From assembly GCF_034059295.1 (NCBI RefSeq), contig NZ_CP139141.1:2525001-2589000 (forward strand): a DNA stretch of 64,000 nt, given 5' to 3'. The notes under the pieces are model-generated. The model was not told where the DNA came from. It did not search any database and saw only the letters and a list, made by a program, of their open reading frames with translations. A program made the position numbers and the translations under genes. The stretch is from Pseudomonas sp. HR96. GTDB taxonomy: Bacteria; Pseudomonadota; Gammaproteobacteria; Pseudomonadales; Pseudomonadaceae. Below, one piece after another: positions 17,618 to 27,708 of this stretch; position 1 is the first letter of the stretch; every line of letters begins with the position of its first letter.

Positions 17618-20248
17618 ATGCTGGACTTTCTGTTGGGTGGGGGCGAGATGGGCGCGAGCATCCGTGCCCATGACTGGTCCTCCAGCGCCCTGGGCGCGCC
17701 GGCCGCCTGGCCGCAATCGTTGCGCTCGGCGCTGAGTATCTGCCTGAACTCGAGTTTTCCCACGGCCATCTATTGGGGGGCGGACCTGTGCCTGCTGTAC
17801 AACGACGCCTGGGCGCCGATCCCCGGTGAGCGTCACGGCGCGGTACTCGGGCACCCGGCGCGGGAGGTCTGGGCGGATATCTGGGCGGTGGTCGGGCCGC
17901 AACTGGCGCAGGTGCAGGCCACCGGCAACGGCTTTTCGACCTTCGACCAATGGCTGCCCATGCTGCGCGACGGCGTGGTCTGCGACACCTGGTGGAATTA
18001 CAGCTTTACCCCGATCCGTGGCGAGGCCGGCGAGGTCGCCGGCATTTTCAACCAGGGGCACGAGACCACCACCCGCGTGCTCGGCGAGCGTCAGCGCGCG
18101 GCAGAGGCGGCGCAGCAGCAGCGCATGTTCGAGCAGGCGCCGGGTTTCATCACGGTGCTCAAGGGCCCGGAGCACGTCTACGAGTTCGTCAACAAGGCCT
18201 ATCGCAGCCTCTTCGGTGATCGGGACTTCGTTGGCAAGACCATCCGCCAGGTCTTTCCCGAGCTGGTCGGGCAAGGCTTCTATGAGTGGCTGGACCGGGT
18301 CTACAGCACCGGCGAGCGGTTCGTCTCCGAGCGCACGCCGATCTGGCTGACCACCCCAGGCCAACCCGCCGAGCAGCGCTACCTGGACTTCATCTACGAG
18401 CCGCTGACCGACGAGCAGGGCCGCGTCATCGGTATCTTCTGCGAAGGCCACGACGTCACCGAAGCGCACCTGGCCCGCGCCGCCATGCAAGCCAGCGAGC
18501 AGCGCCTGCGCCAGGCCTTGAGTGCGCTGCAGACGCTCAACCGGATCAATACCGTACTGGCGGGGGACCTGGATCTGGAACGGGTGGTGCAGACCGTCAC
18601 CGATGCCGGGGTCGAGTTGACCGGCGCGCGGTTTGGCGCCTACTTCCACAACCAGCTGGACGAAAGCGGCGAACGCCTGCATCTGTTCACGCTGTCGGGG
18701 GCCGACCGCGAGGTCTTCAGCCGGCTGGGCCGGCCGCGGGCGACACAGGTCTTCGCGCCCACCTTCAACAACCTCGGCGTGGTGCGCAGCGACGATATCC
18801 AGCAGGACCCGCGCTATGGCCAGGCCGAGCCCCATCGCGGCATGCCCGAGGGCCATTTGCCGGTGCGCAGCTACCTGGCCGTGTCGGTGGTGTCACGCTC
18901 CGGGGAAGTGCAGGGCGGTCTGTTCTTCGGCCACCCGCAGCCTGGCCAGTTCACCGCCGAGCATGAACACCTGATGTCCGCGCTGGCCGCCCAGGCGGCC
19001 ATCGCCATCGACAACGCGCGGTTGTTCCAGCAGGTGCAGGTCGCCAACGAGACCCTTGAGCAACGGGTGGCCGAGCGCAGCAACGAGCTGACCCAGGCCC
19101 ACGAGGCCTTGCGCCAGGCGCAAAAGATGGAAGCTGTCGGTCAGTTGACCGGCGGCATCGCCCACGACTTCAACAATCTGCTCGCCGGTATCATCGGCAG
19201 CCTGGAGTTGCTCGACAAGCGCCTGAGCCAGGGCCGCCACGAGGGCGTCGAGCGCTTCATCAAGGGCGCGCAGACCTCGGCCCAGCGTGCCGCTGCGCTG
19301 ACTCAGCGCCTGCTGGCGTTCTCACGGCGGCAGACGCTGGACCCCAAACCCACCGACGTCAACCGCCTGGTGTTCGGCATGGAAGACCTGATTCGGCGCA
19401 CGGTAGGACCGGCGATCAACGTTCACGTACTGGCGGACGACAGTCTGTGGCCCGCGCGCATCGACGCCGCGCAACTGGAAAGTGCCTTGCTCAACCTGGC
19501 CATCAACGCTCGTGATGCGATGCCGGCCGGGGGCTGCATCGGTATCCAGACGCGCAACGTCGAACTCGGCGGCCTGGCAGCCAAGGAGCTCGACCTGGTG
19601 CCCGGCGACTACTTGTGCCTGGCCGTCAGCGACAGCGGTACCGGGATTGCCGAAGACATCATTGCGCGCATCTTCGACCCGTTCTTCACCACCAAGCCGA
19701 TTGGCCAGGGCACCGGGTTGGGGCTGTCGATGATTCATGGTTTCGTGCGCCAGTCCGGCGGCCAGGTGCAGGTCCATTCGCGGATCGCCGAAGGCACCAC
19801 CATGAGCCTGTACCTGCCACGCCACAGCGGCGCGCTGGCCGACGAAGGCGATGCGGCGCACACGCCGTTGACGGCCGGCAGTGGGCAGCAGGTGCTGGTG
19901 ATCGACGACGAAGAAACGGTGCGCATGTTGATCGTCGAGGTGCTCGAAGAGGCGGGTTACCGGACACTGCAGGCCGACAACGGCCAGGCGGGCCTGGACA
20001 TCCTGCGCTCCAGCGCGAGGGTCGACCTGCTGGTCAGCGACGTCGGTTTGCCCGGTGGCATGAACGGGCGGCAGGTCGCCGATGCGGCGCGGGTCTTTCG
20101 TCCGACGCTCAAGGTGCTGTTCGTGACGGGGTTTGCCGAGTCGGCGGTGCTGGGCAGCGGCAGCCTGGATGCGCGCATGCAGGTGATCACCAAGCCCTTC
20201 GTGATGGCCGAGCTGGTGGCTCGGGTTGCCGAGATGATTGACGGCTGA
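17618..20248 (+). CDS. Soluble hybrid histidine kinase (PAS-PAS-GAF-HK-REC)
   Basis: 876 residues from the ATG at 17618. A GTG at 17555 could add 21. No membrane segment is visible, so it is a cytosolic sensor. In order: a PAS-like domain ('[20 protein letters not shown]' to ~130), a second PAS ('[20 protein letters not shown]'), a GAF domain ('[20 protein letters not shown]' to 'AIDNARLFQ'), a coiled linker, and HisKA with the phospho-His in '[16 protein letters not shown]'. These are followed by the ATPase ('[19 protein letters not shown]') and a C-terminal receiver ('[11 protein letters not shown]', Asp in '[14 protein letters not shown]', Lys in 'VITKPF'). No partner response regulator is adjacent. 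Confidence 0.92.
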   Translation: MLDFLLGGGEMGASIRAHDWSSSALGAPAAWPQSLRSALSICLNSSFPTAIYWGADLCLLYNDAWAPIPGERHGAVLGHPAREVWADIWAVVGPQLAQVQATGNGFSTFDQWLPMLRDGVVCDTWWNYSFTPIRGEAGEVAGIFNQGHETTTRVLGERQRAAEAAQQQRMFEQAPGFITVLKGPEHVYEFVNKAYRSLFGDRDFVGKTIRQVFPELVGQGFYEWLDRVYSTGERFVSERTPIWLTTPGQPAEQRYLDFIYEPLTDEQGRVIGIFCEGHDVTEAHLARAAMQASEQRLRQALSALQTLNRINTVLAGDLDLERVVQTVTDAGVELTGARFGAYFHNQLDESGERLHLFTLSGADREVFSRLGRPRATQVFAPTFNNLGVVRSDDIQQDPRYGQAEPHRGMPEGHLPVRSYLAVSVVSRSGEVQGGLFFGHPQPGQFTAEHEHLMSALAAQAAIAIDNARLFQQVQVANETLEQRVAERSNELTQAHEALRQAQKMEAVGQLTGGIAHDFNNLLAGIIGSLELLDKRLSQGRHEGVERFIKGAQTSAQRAAALTQRLLAFSRRQTLDPKPTDVNRLVFGMEDLIRRTVGPAINVHVLADDSLWPARIDAAQLESALLNLAINARDAMPAGGCIGIQTRNVELGGLAAKELDLVPGDYLCLAVSDSGTGIAEDIIARIFDPFFTTKPIGQGTGLGLSMIHGFVRQSGGQVQVHSRIAEGTTMSLYLPRHSGALADEGDAAHTPLTAGSGQQVLVIDDEETVRMLIVEVLEEAGYRTLQADNGQAGLDILRSSARVDLLVSDVGLPGGMNGRQVADAARVFRPTLKVLFVTGFAESAVLGSGSLDARMQVITKPFVMAELVARVAEMIDG

Positions 20249-20265
20249 GGCCGGCGAGGGTGGGA

Positions 20266-20290
20266 GAGGGGGCAGGCCCCCGCGCTTTTG
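20266..20290 (+). terminator. Terminator-like hairpin after the hybrid kinase
   Basis: A ggggg/ccccc stem with a 4-base loop followed by 'gcgctttt', 20 bases after the stop. It also forms half of an inverted REP-like pair with 20303-20328. Confidence 0.55.
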
Positions 20291-20302
20291 ATCAAGGTCA
20301 AC

Positions 20303-20328
20303 AGCAAAAGCTCGGGGGCTTTGCCCCC
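20303..20328 (-). terminator. Terminator-like hairpin after the complete autotransporter
   Basis: On the minus strand a gggggc/gccccc stem with an AAA loop is followed by 'gagcttttgct', 58 bases after the autotransporter stop. The same hairpin, less perfect, follows the left autotransporter at ~4109-4134. Confidence 0.55.
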
Positions 20329-21925
20329 TCCCACCGGTGGCTGCTCCTGCGCCGAGTCAACCCCATCCGGCCTGGCCGCACAGCATCAGAAAGGCATCTT
20401 CAACTTCAACGACACCGTCTGGTTGGTGAAGTCGGTGCGCGCTTCGGCGTCGTAGTTCACCGACAGCTCCGTGCCATTGGCGGCAATCTTGGTCGTCAGG
20501 CCGACGCCACCGCGCGCCAGCCACGGGCTGGAGCTCTGCCCCACGGTGTTGAAGGTCTGCCCAGGGGCGCCGGCATAGGCCGAGGTCAGCATCGAGTCGT
20601 CGTGGATCACGTCGTAGCCCACCCCGAGGTTGCCGGTCACTTGCGTGCCCGGGACGATTTCGTGGCTGAGCTTGCCGTCCACGCCAAGAATCAGCTGGTC
20701 GGTCTGGTGCTTGTCGACGTCCAGCAGCAGCGGTTGCAGCGCCGCATTGCCTTTCTCGTGGTAGCTGTCGTCCTTCATCCAGGTGTAGTCGGCGCGCACC
20801 GACGGGATGAAGCGCGTGGTCGGGTTCAGGTCGAAGGCCTTGGCCAGGGCGACACCTGCGGTGAAGCTGCGGCTGTCGTAGTCGGCCTTGGCCTTGCCGC
20901 CGATGCCGTTGAGGCTGATGTTGCGCTCGCCGTCGTTGCGGTTCTGGCCCACGCCTGCGTGGAAGCTCAGCTCGGTGTCCGGCGCCAGGGTGTAGCTGCC
21001 GTAGCCCATCAGCTGGTACAGGTCGACCTTGGCGCTCTGCGCGGCGACGTCGGCCTTGCTGTTGGTGTCGGCGTTGGCGTAGGAGAACGACACGCCCAGG
21101 CGAGTCAGCTCGTTGACCGGTGCGTCCACGCCGAACGCCATGCCGTACACCGAAGCGTCGTAGCCTGGGGTGTTGCCGTGCTGGCTCTGGTTGATCCACG
21201 AGCCGAACGGCTTCATCCACAGGTTCTTGTCGCCGTAGAACCCGTCACCAGAGGCCAGACCTGTGTTGGCGTCGATGCGCGACTGGATCACGTCGGTGAT
21301 GGTCGACAGCGTCGACTGGCTGACCTGGCTGGCGGCCACGGCGTTGGACGGCAGGGTCTGCGAGACCGCGCTGGCAACGCCGGCACCGCTGGTGGCGCCG
21401 ACGAAGAACGGCGTCAGGCTGCTGTTGCTGGCGATGGCGCTGTCGAGCACGCGGGCGGCGCTGAGGTTGGTGCTGGCGCCGCTGCTCTGCAGGGCCTGGG
21501 TCACGGCGCTGGTGGACTTGGGCGAGGCGACCAGGTCGACGCTGTTGCCGTCCTTGACGCCGCTGAAGTTGTACAGCGCCGAATTGCTGGTCACCGCGTA
21601 GGTGCCGTTGGAGTTCAGGGTGCCGGCGCTGAGCACGTTGTTCAGGGTGGCGCCGTTGAACGACTGGCCGCTGTCGACCACGTCGACATTGAATTTGGCC
21701 TGGTCCGGCAGGGTGGCGGTGCCGGTGACGTTGAGCTTGCCGAAGGTGGTGGCGTTGACCGCCTGGGTGCTCAAGGTGCCGTTGGCGTCCTGGATGTAGT
21801 TGCCGGCGATGGTGCCGGTGGCGTTGGAGGCCAGGGTCAGGGTGCCGTAGTTGGTGAAGTCGGCGACGGTGAACAGGTTGCCGGCGTTCATGGTGTAGGC
21901 GGCGCCTTCGGCGATGCTCACGTGA
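20303..21925 (-). repeat. Long inverted repeat, right copy
   Basis: Inverted partner of 2513-4134, covering the stalk, barrel and 3' flank of the second autotransporter. The two copies enclose 16.2 kb (4135-20302). Confidence 0.9.
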
Positions 21926-24900
21926 GCTTCAGGGGCGGACACTTCGCCGCTGAACACGGCGGTGTCGCTGCCGGCGATCATCAGCTGGGTCACGCTGCCG
22001 TTCTCCGACAACAGCGAGAAGCGGCCGCCGCTGATGGTGCCGCTGTTGATGACCAAACCGTTGATGGTGCTGTTGGCAATGTCCAGACCAATGGCGCCGC
22101 CGCTGATGGTGCCGCTGTTGATGACGCTGCCCACGGTGCTGCCGGTGATGGCGTTGCTGTCCTGGGAGACGATGCTGCCGCTGTTGTTGATGCCCCCGCT
22201 CAGCACGCTGTTGCTGACGCTCAGGGCGCTGTTGCGCGCGGAGATCGAACCGCTGTTGACCAGCATGCCGCCCACGGTGCTGCTGTTGACGATCAGGCCC
22301 TGGAGTGCGCCGCTGATGCTGCCGCTGTTTTTGAAGGCGCCGGTGATCTGGCTGCCTTCGATGTCCAGGCCGTTGCCGCGGCTGTTGATGATGCCGCTGT
22401 TGCTGAAGCTGCCCAGGCTGCTGGTGCTCACCGCGTTGCTGCCGAGGCTGTCGCTCAGCGTGCCACTGTTGCTGATGCCGCCGGTGATGGTGCTGTCGCT
22501 CAGGCTCAGGCCACGGGTGCCGCCGCTGACCAGGCCACTGTTGTTCAGCTGGCCGGCAACGCTAGTGCCCTGCAGGACAAGGGCGGTGTCGCCGCTGATG
22601 ACGCCGGTGTTGACGATGTCGCCGCTGATCGTGCTGTTGCTGGCCAGCAATCCGCCGCCGACGCCGGTCAGCGTGCCGCCGAGGTTGCTGATGCCGCCAC
22701 TGCCGATGCTCGAGTCGTAGATGCCGATGGCCGGCCCTGCCGTAGTGCTGACGCCGTCGCCAGTGTTGGTGATGGTGCCGCTGTTGACGATGGCGTTGGC
22801 ACTGGAGCCATTGGCCAGCCAGACCGCGCCCAGGTAGTTGGCGCTGATCAGGCCGCTGTTGGTCAGGGTGCCGCCAACACTGCTGTGATCCAGTTGCAGG
22901 CCGGTGATGGTGCCGCTGTTGTTCAGGTCATGGGTGATCTGCGAACTCTGGATGTCGTAGCCGTCGCCGATGCCGCGGATGTAGCCGCTGTTGACGAAGC
23001 TGCCCAGGGTGCTGTTGAGGATGGTCCCCGAACCCATGTAAGTGTTCAGGGTACCGGTATTGGTGATACCGCCATCGATGCTACTGTTGATCACGCTCAG
23101 CGAACTATTCTCGGTCCCGATCGAGGCGCCGTTGAGCAATTGGCCTGTGATCGAACTGCCGGTGATGAGCATGCCGCCGCGACCGGTGATGGTGCTGCCG
23201 GACTCGTTGATCAGATTGCCTTGCAGCCGGCTGTTGGTCAGCGCCACGCCGACATTGGAACCGCCAATGGCGCCCGAGTTGTCGATGTTGCCGATCACAG
23301 TGGACTGTTGCAGGTTCAGGCCGATGCGGCCCTGCACAGACCCCCGGTTGATCAGGTTGCCGGTCAGCACACTATTGCTCAGGGCCAGCCCGTCATTGCC
23401 CGTGGTGGTGAAGTTGGTGCTGTAGATCAGCTTGCCGGCGTTGTAGATGTCGCCATTGACCCGGCTGTTGCTGATCTCCAGCACACCGGCCGTGCCGCTC
23501 AGGTCCGCGCTGTTGCGAATGCCGCCGCTGCCGATCACCGAGTCGCTGATGCTGATGGCCGCCCCGAAGCCGTTGGTCATTTGTGCGCTGTTGACGATGC
23601 CGCCCACGCTGGACTGGCCAGCGACGTTGATCACCGCAGGGCCATAACTGCTCAGGCTGGTGCCGGAAATCGCCAGGGTGCCGCCGATGGTGCTGCCGGA
23701 CAGGCTGACGGCGCTGCCGTTGGCGGCGATCAGACCGCTGCTGACGACGTCGCCAGTCACGGTGGAGTTGGACAGCAGTACCCCCGTGTTGCCCGTGAGG
23801 GTGCCGGTGTTGCGGATGCCAGCATTGCCGATGACCGAATCGTAGACCCCGATGGCCGGGCCGGGCAGGCCGTTGGCGCCATTGTTGGTCAGGCTGCCGG
23901 AGTTGACGATGCCGGCAATGGTGGAATGCCCCTCGATGTCCAGCGGGCCATGGTAGTTGAGCGTCATGGTGCCGCTGTTCTGCAGGGTGCCGCCGATGGT
24001 GCTGGCGCTGATGTAGAGGCCGCCCATGGTGCCGGCATTGACCACGTCGCCTGTGACCCGATCGGCGTTCAGGTAGAGCGACGGGCCCTGGCCAAAGATG
24101 CTGCCGCTGTTGACGAAACTGCCCAGGGTGCTGTTGGCAATGATGCTGGAACTTTCGTTCGAGCGCAGGGTGCCGGCGTTGGTGATGCCACCTGTGACCA
24201 CGCTGTCGTTGACCGCCAGGCTGCTGAACTTGGTCGAGGCATTGCCGTTGTTGTCCAGCTGGCCACCGATGGTGCTGTTGTTCAGGTTGATGCCATAGCG
24301 GCCGCCCACGCTGCTGCCGATCTCGTTGGTCAGGTTGCCGGTCACCAGGCTGTCGACCAGATTGATGCCGGTGCCGAAGGCACCATTGGCAGCCCCCGAG
24401 TTGTCGATATTGCCGATCACCGTCGACTGCTCCAGCGACAGCGCATTGAAGCCTGAGAGCACGCCGCTGTTGATGATGTCGCCGTTGAGCGTACTGCCCT
24501 TGAGGCCCAGCCCGTCCACGGTGGCGGTCACGAAATTCTGGGTGGTGACCATGCTGCCCGAGTTGTTGATATTGCCATTGACCAGGCTGTTGCTGATCAG
24601 CACGCCGCCGTCGGTGCCACTCAGGCTGCCGCTGTTGGTGATGCCGCCGCTCTGGATCGCCGAGTGGTCGAGGTCGATGGCCACGCCGTTCTTGCCTACG
24701 TTGCCGGTGTTGATCAGGCCTTTGCCGATGGAGGAGCCGCCGCTGATGTACAGCCCGCCCGTCATCGTACCGCTGTTGTTGAACTGGCCGCCGATGCTGC
24801 TGCCGGTCATCACCAGCGCGGCACCGCCGGTGTTGATCGAACCGGTATTGATCAGGTCCTTGGCGATGCTGGAGTTGCTCAGGCTGATGCCCATCGAGGC

Positions 24901-26499
24901 GCTGGTGTTGCCGTCGTTGACCAGGCTGCCACCCAGGTTGCTGCGGTCGAGGCTGACGGCGAAGTAAAGCGCGCCGATGCTGCCCTTGTTGATCAGGTCG
25001 CCGCGCGTGTCGGTCTGGGTCAGCACCAGGCCGTTGGCGTTGTTGCTCTGGATGCTGCCGGTGTTGAGGATGTCGCCATCGAGCGAGCTGCGGTTGAGCT
25101 GCAGGCCGCTGGTGAAGCCGGCGATGCTGCCGCCGTTGACGATGTCGCCGCGCAACACGTCGGTGGTCAGCAGCAGGCCGGTGCCATTGCTCGAGGAGAT
25201 CACCCCGGTGTTGGTCAGCGAACCTTTCAGGCTGCTGCTGTACAGGTGCATGCCCTGGTCGGCGCCGGTGATGGTGCCGCTGTTGACGATGTTGCGCCCC
25301 AGCACCGAGCCACCGATGTGCGCGCCGGCGCCGCCGGCCGTGCCGCCGGCGATGGTGCCGGAGTTGTCGATGTCCTTGGCCACGCTGGACAGCTGCACGT
25401 CCAGGCCGTTGCCGATGTTCGGGTTGGGCGCGCCTTGCCAGTTGGGCGCCAGGATGCCCAAGGTGCCGGTGTTGGTGATGCCGCCGCCGAGGTGGGCCTG
25501 GGTGACCTGCACGGCGAAGTCGCGGCCGGTGATGCTGCCGCTGTTGCGCAGAGTGGTGAGGCTGCTGCCGTCGGCGATCTTCAGGCCGGTGCTGCCGTCG
25601 ATGCGGCCACTGTTGTTGACGTTGCCGCTGACCTGGGTGTTGTCCAGCAGGACTGCGGTCTGCTGCGCCCACAGGCTGCCACTGGTGGTGACCGAGCCGC
25701 CGACGCTGTCGTTGGTGAGGGTCAGGGCATTCTTGCCGCCCGCCGCGCTGCCTTGCACGCTGACACTGCCGCCGACCTGGCTGCCGTCAACAATGATGGC
25801 GTAGTCGCTGCTGTTGATGTTGCCGCTGTCCAGCACGCTGCCTTTGATGGTCGAGGCTTGCACGTTGAGGCCGGTGTTGGCGGAAATGGCGTTGCGGTTG
25901 TCGAGGTTGCCGGCCAGCACCGAGCCCAGCACGGAGATGCCGTTGCCGGTGCTGGCGATGCTGCCCAGGTTGCGGATGTAGCCATCGAGGCTGGAGTTCT
26001 GCAGGCGGATGCCGTCGCCACCAGTGCTGGCGGTGAGCCGGCCGCCGGCGGCATTGAGCACCGAGCCACTGGCCGAAGTGCCGTCTATCAGCACGGCCGA
26101 GCTGCCGTTGCCACCGCTGAGCAGGCCGGCGTTGCGGATCAACACGCTGTTGTTGACCACACCGGTGGTCGGCACGCTGGCGGCGGCGCCCAGCAGCACG
26201 CCAGGGCCGTTGGCGACGATCGAGCCGTTGGAGGTGACATTGACCGTGCCGCCGCTGGCCAGGGTGCAGGTAATAGTGCGGGCGCCATTGATGGTGCTGG
26301 CTCCACCGCTGGCGCAACTGCCGGCCGCCATGGCCGCGCCGGGCAGCAGGCCAGTGAGGCCAACGCCCAGGCCCAGCGCGATGGCGCTGGCCAGCAGCTT
26401 GCGCCCGGAGGTGGGTTTGCCACGCGACTTGGCGTTTTCATGGGTCACCACGAATGCACCTTGGGCGTCGCTCCAGACAACACGGTGGGCTTTGTTCAT
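20386..26499 (-). CDS. Giant autotransporter adhesin, complete (2037 aa)
   Basis: Type V secretion. The N-terminus is an extended signal peptide region (ESPR: 'MNKAHRVVWSDAQGAFVV') followed by a basic stretch and the hydrophobic core 'LLASAIALGLGVGLTGLLP' with an 'AMA-A' cleavage site near residue 59. Residues ~60-1640 are degenerate repeats rich in Asn/Ser/Gly/Thr, expected to form a long beta-helix. A stalk follows and a ~270-residue barrel ends in 'KLKMPF'. 'aagga' precedes the ATG. A strong sigma-70 promoter lies ~55-85 bases upstream. Neighbouring upstream genes are a lipoprotein hydrolase and a sulfotransferase-glycosyltransferase fusion. Likely a surface adhesin; the ligand is not readable from the sequence. 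Confidence 0.95.
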   Translation of the reverse strand: MNKAHRVVWSDAQGAFVVTHENAKSRGKPTSGRKLLASAIALGLGVGLTGLLPGAAMAAGSCASGGASTINGARTITCTLASGGTVNVTSNGSIVANGPGVLLGAAASVPTTGVVNNSVLIRNAGLLSGGNGSSAVLIDGTSASGSVLNAAGGRLTASTGGDGIRLQNSSLDGYIRNLGSIASTGNGISVLGSVLAGNLDNRNAISANTGLNVQASTIKGSVLDSGNINSSDYAIIVDGSQVGGSVSVQGSAAGGKNALTLTNDSVGGSVTTSGSLWAQQTAVLLDNTQVSGNVNNSGRIDGSTGLKIADGSSLTTLRNSGSITGRDFAVQVTQAHLGGGITNTGTLGILAPNWQGAPNPNIGNGLDVQLSSVAKDIDNSGTIAGGTAGGAGAHIGGSVLGRNIVNSGTITGADQGMHLYSSSLKGSLTNTGVISSSNGTGLLLTTDVLRGDIVNGGSIAGFTSGLQLNRSSLDGDILNTGSIQSNNANGLVLTQTDTRGDLINKGSIGALYFAVSLDRSNLGGSLVNDGNTSASMGISLSNSSIAKDLINTGSINTGGAALVMTGSSIGGQFNNSGTMTGGLYISGGSSIGKGLINTGNVGKNGVAIDLDHSAIQSGGITNSGSLSGTDGGVLISNSLVNGNINNSGSMVTTQNFVTATVDGLGLKGSTLNGDIINSGVLSGFNALSLEQSTVIGNIDNSGAANGAFGTGINLVDSLVTGNLTNEIGSSVGGRYGINLNNSTIGGQLDNNGNASTKFSSLAVNDSVVTGGITNAGTLRSNESSSIIANSTLGSFVNSGSIFGQGPSLYLNADRVTGDVVNAGTMGGLYISASTIGGTLQNSGTMTLNYHGPLDIEGHSTIAGIVNSGSLTNNGANGLPGPAIGVYDSVIGNAGIRNTGTLTGNTGVLLSNSTVTGDVVSSGLIAANGSAVSLSGSTIGGTLAISGTSLSSYGPAVINVAGQSSVGGIVNSAQMTNGFGAAISISDSVIGSGGIRNSADLSGTAGVLEISNSRVNGDIYNAGKLIYSTNFTTTGNDGLALSNSVLTGNLINRGSVQGRIGLNLQQSTVIGNIDNSGAIGGSNVGVALTNSRLQGNLINESGSTITGRGGMLITGSSITGQLLNGASIGTENSSLSVINSSIDGGITNTGTLNTYMGSGTILNSTLGSFVNSGYIRGIGDGYDIQSSQITHDLNNSGTITGLQLDHSSVGGTLTNSGLISANYLGAVWLANGSSANAIVNSGTITNTGDGVSTTAGPAIGIYDSSIGSGGISNLGGTLTGVGGGLLASNSTISGDIVNTGVISGDTALVLQGTSVAGQLNNSGLVSGGTRGLSLSDSTITGGISNSGTLSDSLGSNAVSTSSLGSFSNSGIINSRGNGLDIEGSQITGAFKNSGSISGALQGLIVNSSTVGGMLVNSGSISARNSALSVSNSVLSGGINNSGSIVSQDSNAITGSTVGSVINSGTISGGAIGLDIANSTINGLVINSGTISGGRFSLLSENGSVTQLMIAGSDTAVFSGEVSAPEAHVSIAEGAAYTMNAGNLFTVADFTNYGTLTLASNATGTIAGNYIQDANGTLSTQAVNATTFGKLNVTGTATLPDQAKFNVDVVDSGQSFNGATLNNVLSAGTLNSNGTYAVTSNSALYNFSGVKDGNSVDLVASPKSTSAVTQALQSSGASTNLSAARVLDSAIASNSSLTPFFVGATSGAGVASAVSQTLPSNAVAASQVSQSTLSTITDVIQSRIDANTGLASGDGFYGDKNLWMKPFGSWINQSQHGNTPGYDASVYGMAFGVDAPVNELTRLGVSFSYANADTNSKADVAAQSAKVDLYQLMGYGSYTLAPDTELSFHAGVGQNRNDGERNISLNGIGGKAKADYDSRSFTAGVALAKAFDLNPTTRFIPSVRADYTWMKDDSYHEKGNAALQPLLLDVDKHQTDQLILGVDGKLSHEIVPGTQVTGNLGVGYDVIHDDSMLTSAYAGAPGQTFNTVGQSSSPWLARGGVGLTTKIAANGTELSVNYDAEARTDFTNQTVSLKLKMPF

Positions 26500-26554
26500 G
26501 CAGCGACATCCTTGTGCGGTGGGAGTTTATTAAGAAGGTTTCATACTGGACACA

Positions 26555-26583
26555 TTCATATCCGTGCCCGTGACGAATGTCAA
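26555..26583 (-). promoter_or_regulatory. Sigma-70 promoter of the complete autotransporter
   Basis: On the minus strand TTGACA (26583-26578) and TATGAA (26560-26555) are separated by exactly 17 bases, a near-consensus pair. Transcription should start ~7 bases downstream, giving a ~50-base leader before the ATG at 26499. No operator was recognised. Confidence 0.8.
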
Positions 26584-26856
26584 AGTCCTGACAGAAATAT
26601 TTTGAAATGAGGCGACGGACGTGATAATGGCGGAATACTGGCGTTTTCGCCGTATGGCTCGGGCTAGAGCGGGCCGATAAGGATAGAGATGAATGAGTAT
26701 GTGGCAGAATTTCGGCGGATTGGCCGATTTAGGCAGATCTGGCGTCAAATAAATGTTGGCTTGGCGGGGGCTGGCCGGGCCTTGCTCGGCGATTCAGCCC
26801 CCGGGCCGTCCCATAGGGGGGCAGGGTCCGGGCGGGCGTGCACCCAGCGACCGATT

Positions 26857-27708
26857 TCAGGGCGCGCGGGCGTCCTGGACTTCGTGCAATACCGGCTCGA
26901 CCAACCCGGCCCAGTCCCGGGCCCAGCAACACTGGTGCTGAAAACCGTCGACCACCACCACCTTGGCCCGGGGCAGGCCGTCGGCAAAACCCTGGGCCAG
27001 CTCAGCGGGCATGTTGCTGTCGCGCCCGCCGACAAAATGCCATTGCGCCAGCGCAGCCAGGCGGCTGCGCTGGGCCATGGGGTCGAGGGAGCCGGCCAAT
27101 GGTGTAACCCGATGGATACGCGTCCAGCCTGCCGGGTCGAGGTTGCCGGCCACCGTCACCAGGGCGGCGATATCGCTGCGCCGCTCGGCCAGCAGGGCCG
27201 CCACCGCACCGCCGCCGGAATAGCCGACCAGCACCAGGCGGCGGGCGCCGGCGCGGGCCTTGAGTTGGTCGACGGCCTGGTTGCTGGCGTCGATCACCGC
27301 TGGCGAGAAACGCTGGACGGTCCAGTCGGCCTGGTTGCAGCGTGGGTCCTGGCGGCCGCTGTACTGGCATGGCCGGGCCAGGTAGGCCACCGCGCCGCGC
27401 GGCTGCGCCACGGCCAGGCGCAGGCCCACTGGGTCGAGCGGCGTGGGGTCGTCGGAGGCAGTCGAGGAGGAGAGCCAGGCCAGGCCGTCACCTTCGATGT
27501 AGACCGTCAGCAGCCCGTCGCCAGCGGCGGCTTGTGCAGGTCCGGCCCAGGCGGCGAGGGTAAAACTGCCGGTGCGCAACTCCAGGGCCTGCCACTGGGC
27601 GGCCGCGGTCAGGCCGCTGGCGGTCTGTTCGCGGCTGGCATGGGGCGGTACCCCGGCGCACGCGGCCAGTAGGGCGAGGCCCCAGGCCAGGCTCAGGCGG
27701 GCGTTCAT
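26857..27708 (-). CDS. Alpha/beta-hydrolase lipoprotein
   Basis: 283 residues. 'MNARLSLAWGLALLAAC' is a lipoprotein signal with lipobox LAAC (lipidated Cys17). The nucleophile elbow is 'LVGYSGGGAVAALL', a likely acid is within 'HFVGGRDSNMPAEL', and the His is in 'VVVDGFQHQCCW'. It is an esterase-like protein anchored to the inner or outer membrane. The ATG overlaps the stop of the upstream fusion gene (ATGA), so the two are co-translated. Longer upstream readings of this frame are only shadow of the fusion gene. It lies between the fusion enzyme and the autotransporter promoter, about 270 bases from that promoter. Confidence 0.85.
   Translation of the reverse strand: MNARLSLAWGLALLAACAGVPPHASREQTASGLTAAAQWQALELRTGSFTLAAWAGPAQAAAGDGLLTVYIEGDGLAWLSSSTASDDPTPLDPVGLRLAVAQPRGAVAYLARPCQYSGRQDPRCNQADWTVQRFSPAVIDASNQAVDQLKARAGARRLVLVGYSGGGAVAALLAERRSDIAALVTVAGNLDPAGWTRIHRVTPLAGSLDPMAQRSRLAALAQWHFVGGRDSNMPAELAQGFADGLPRAKVVVVDGFQHQCCWARDWAGLVEPVLHEVQDARAP

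Noticed and set aside
20260..24456. 1398-codon open frame on the plus strand opposite the complete autotransporter (and a similar 909-codon one at 1565-4294 minus).
   Set aside because: They follow from the high GC and repetitive codons of the autotransporter. Composition is extremely biased (Ala/Val/Gly/Asp/His), there is no ribosome site, and both copies exist only because the sense gene does.
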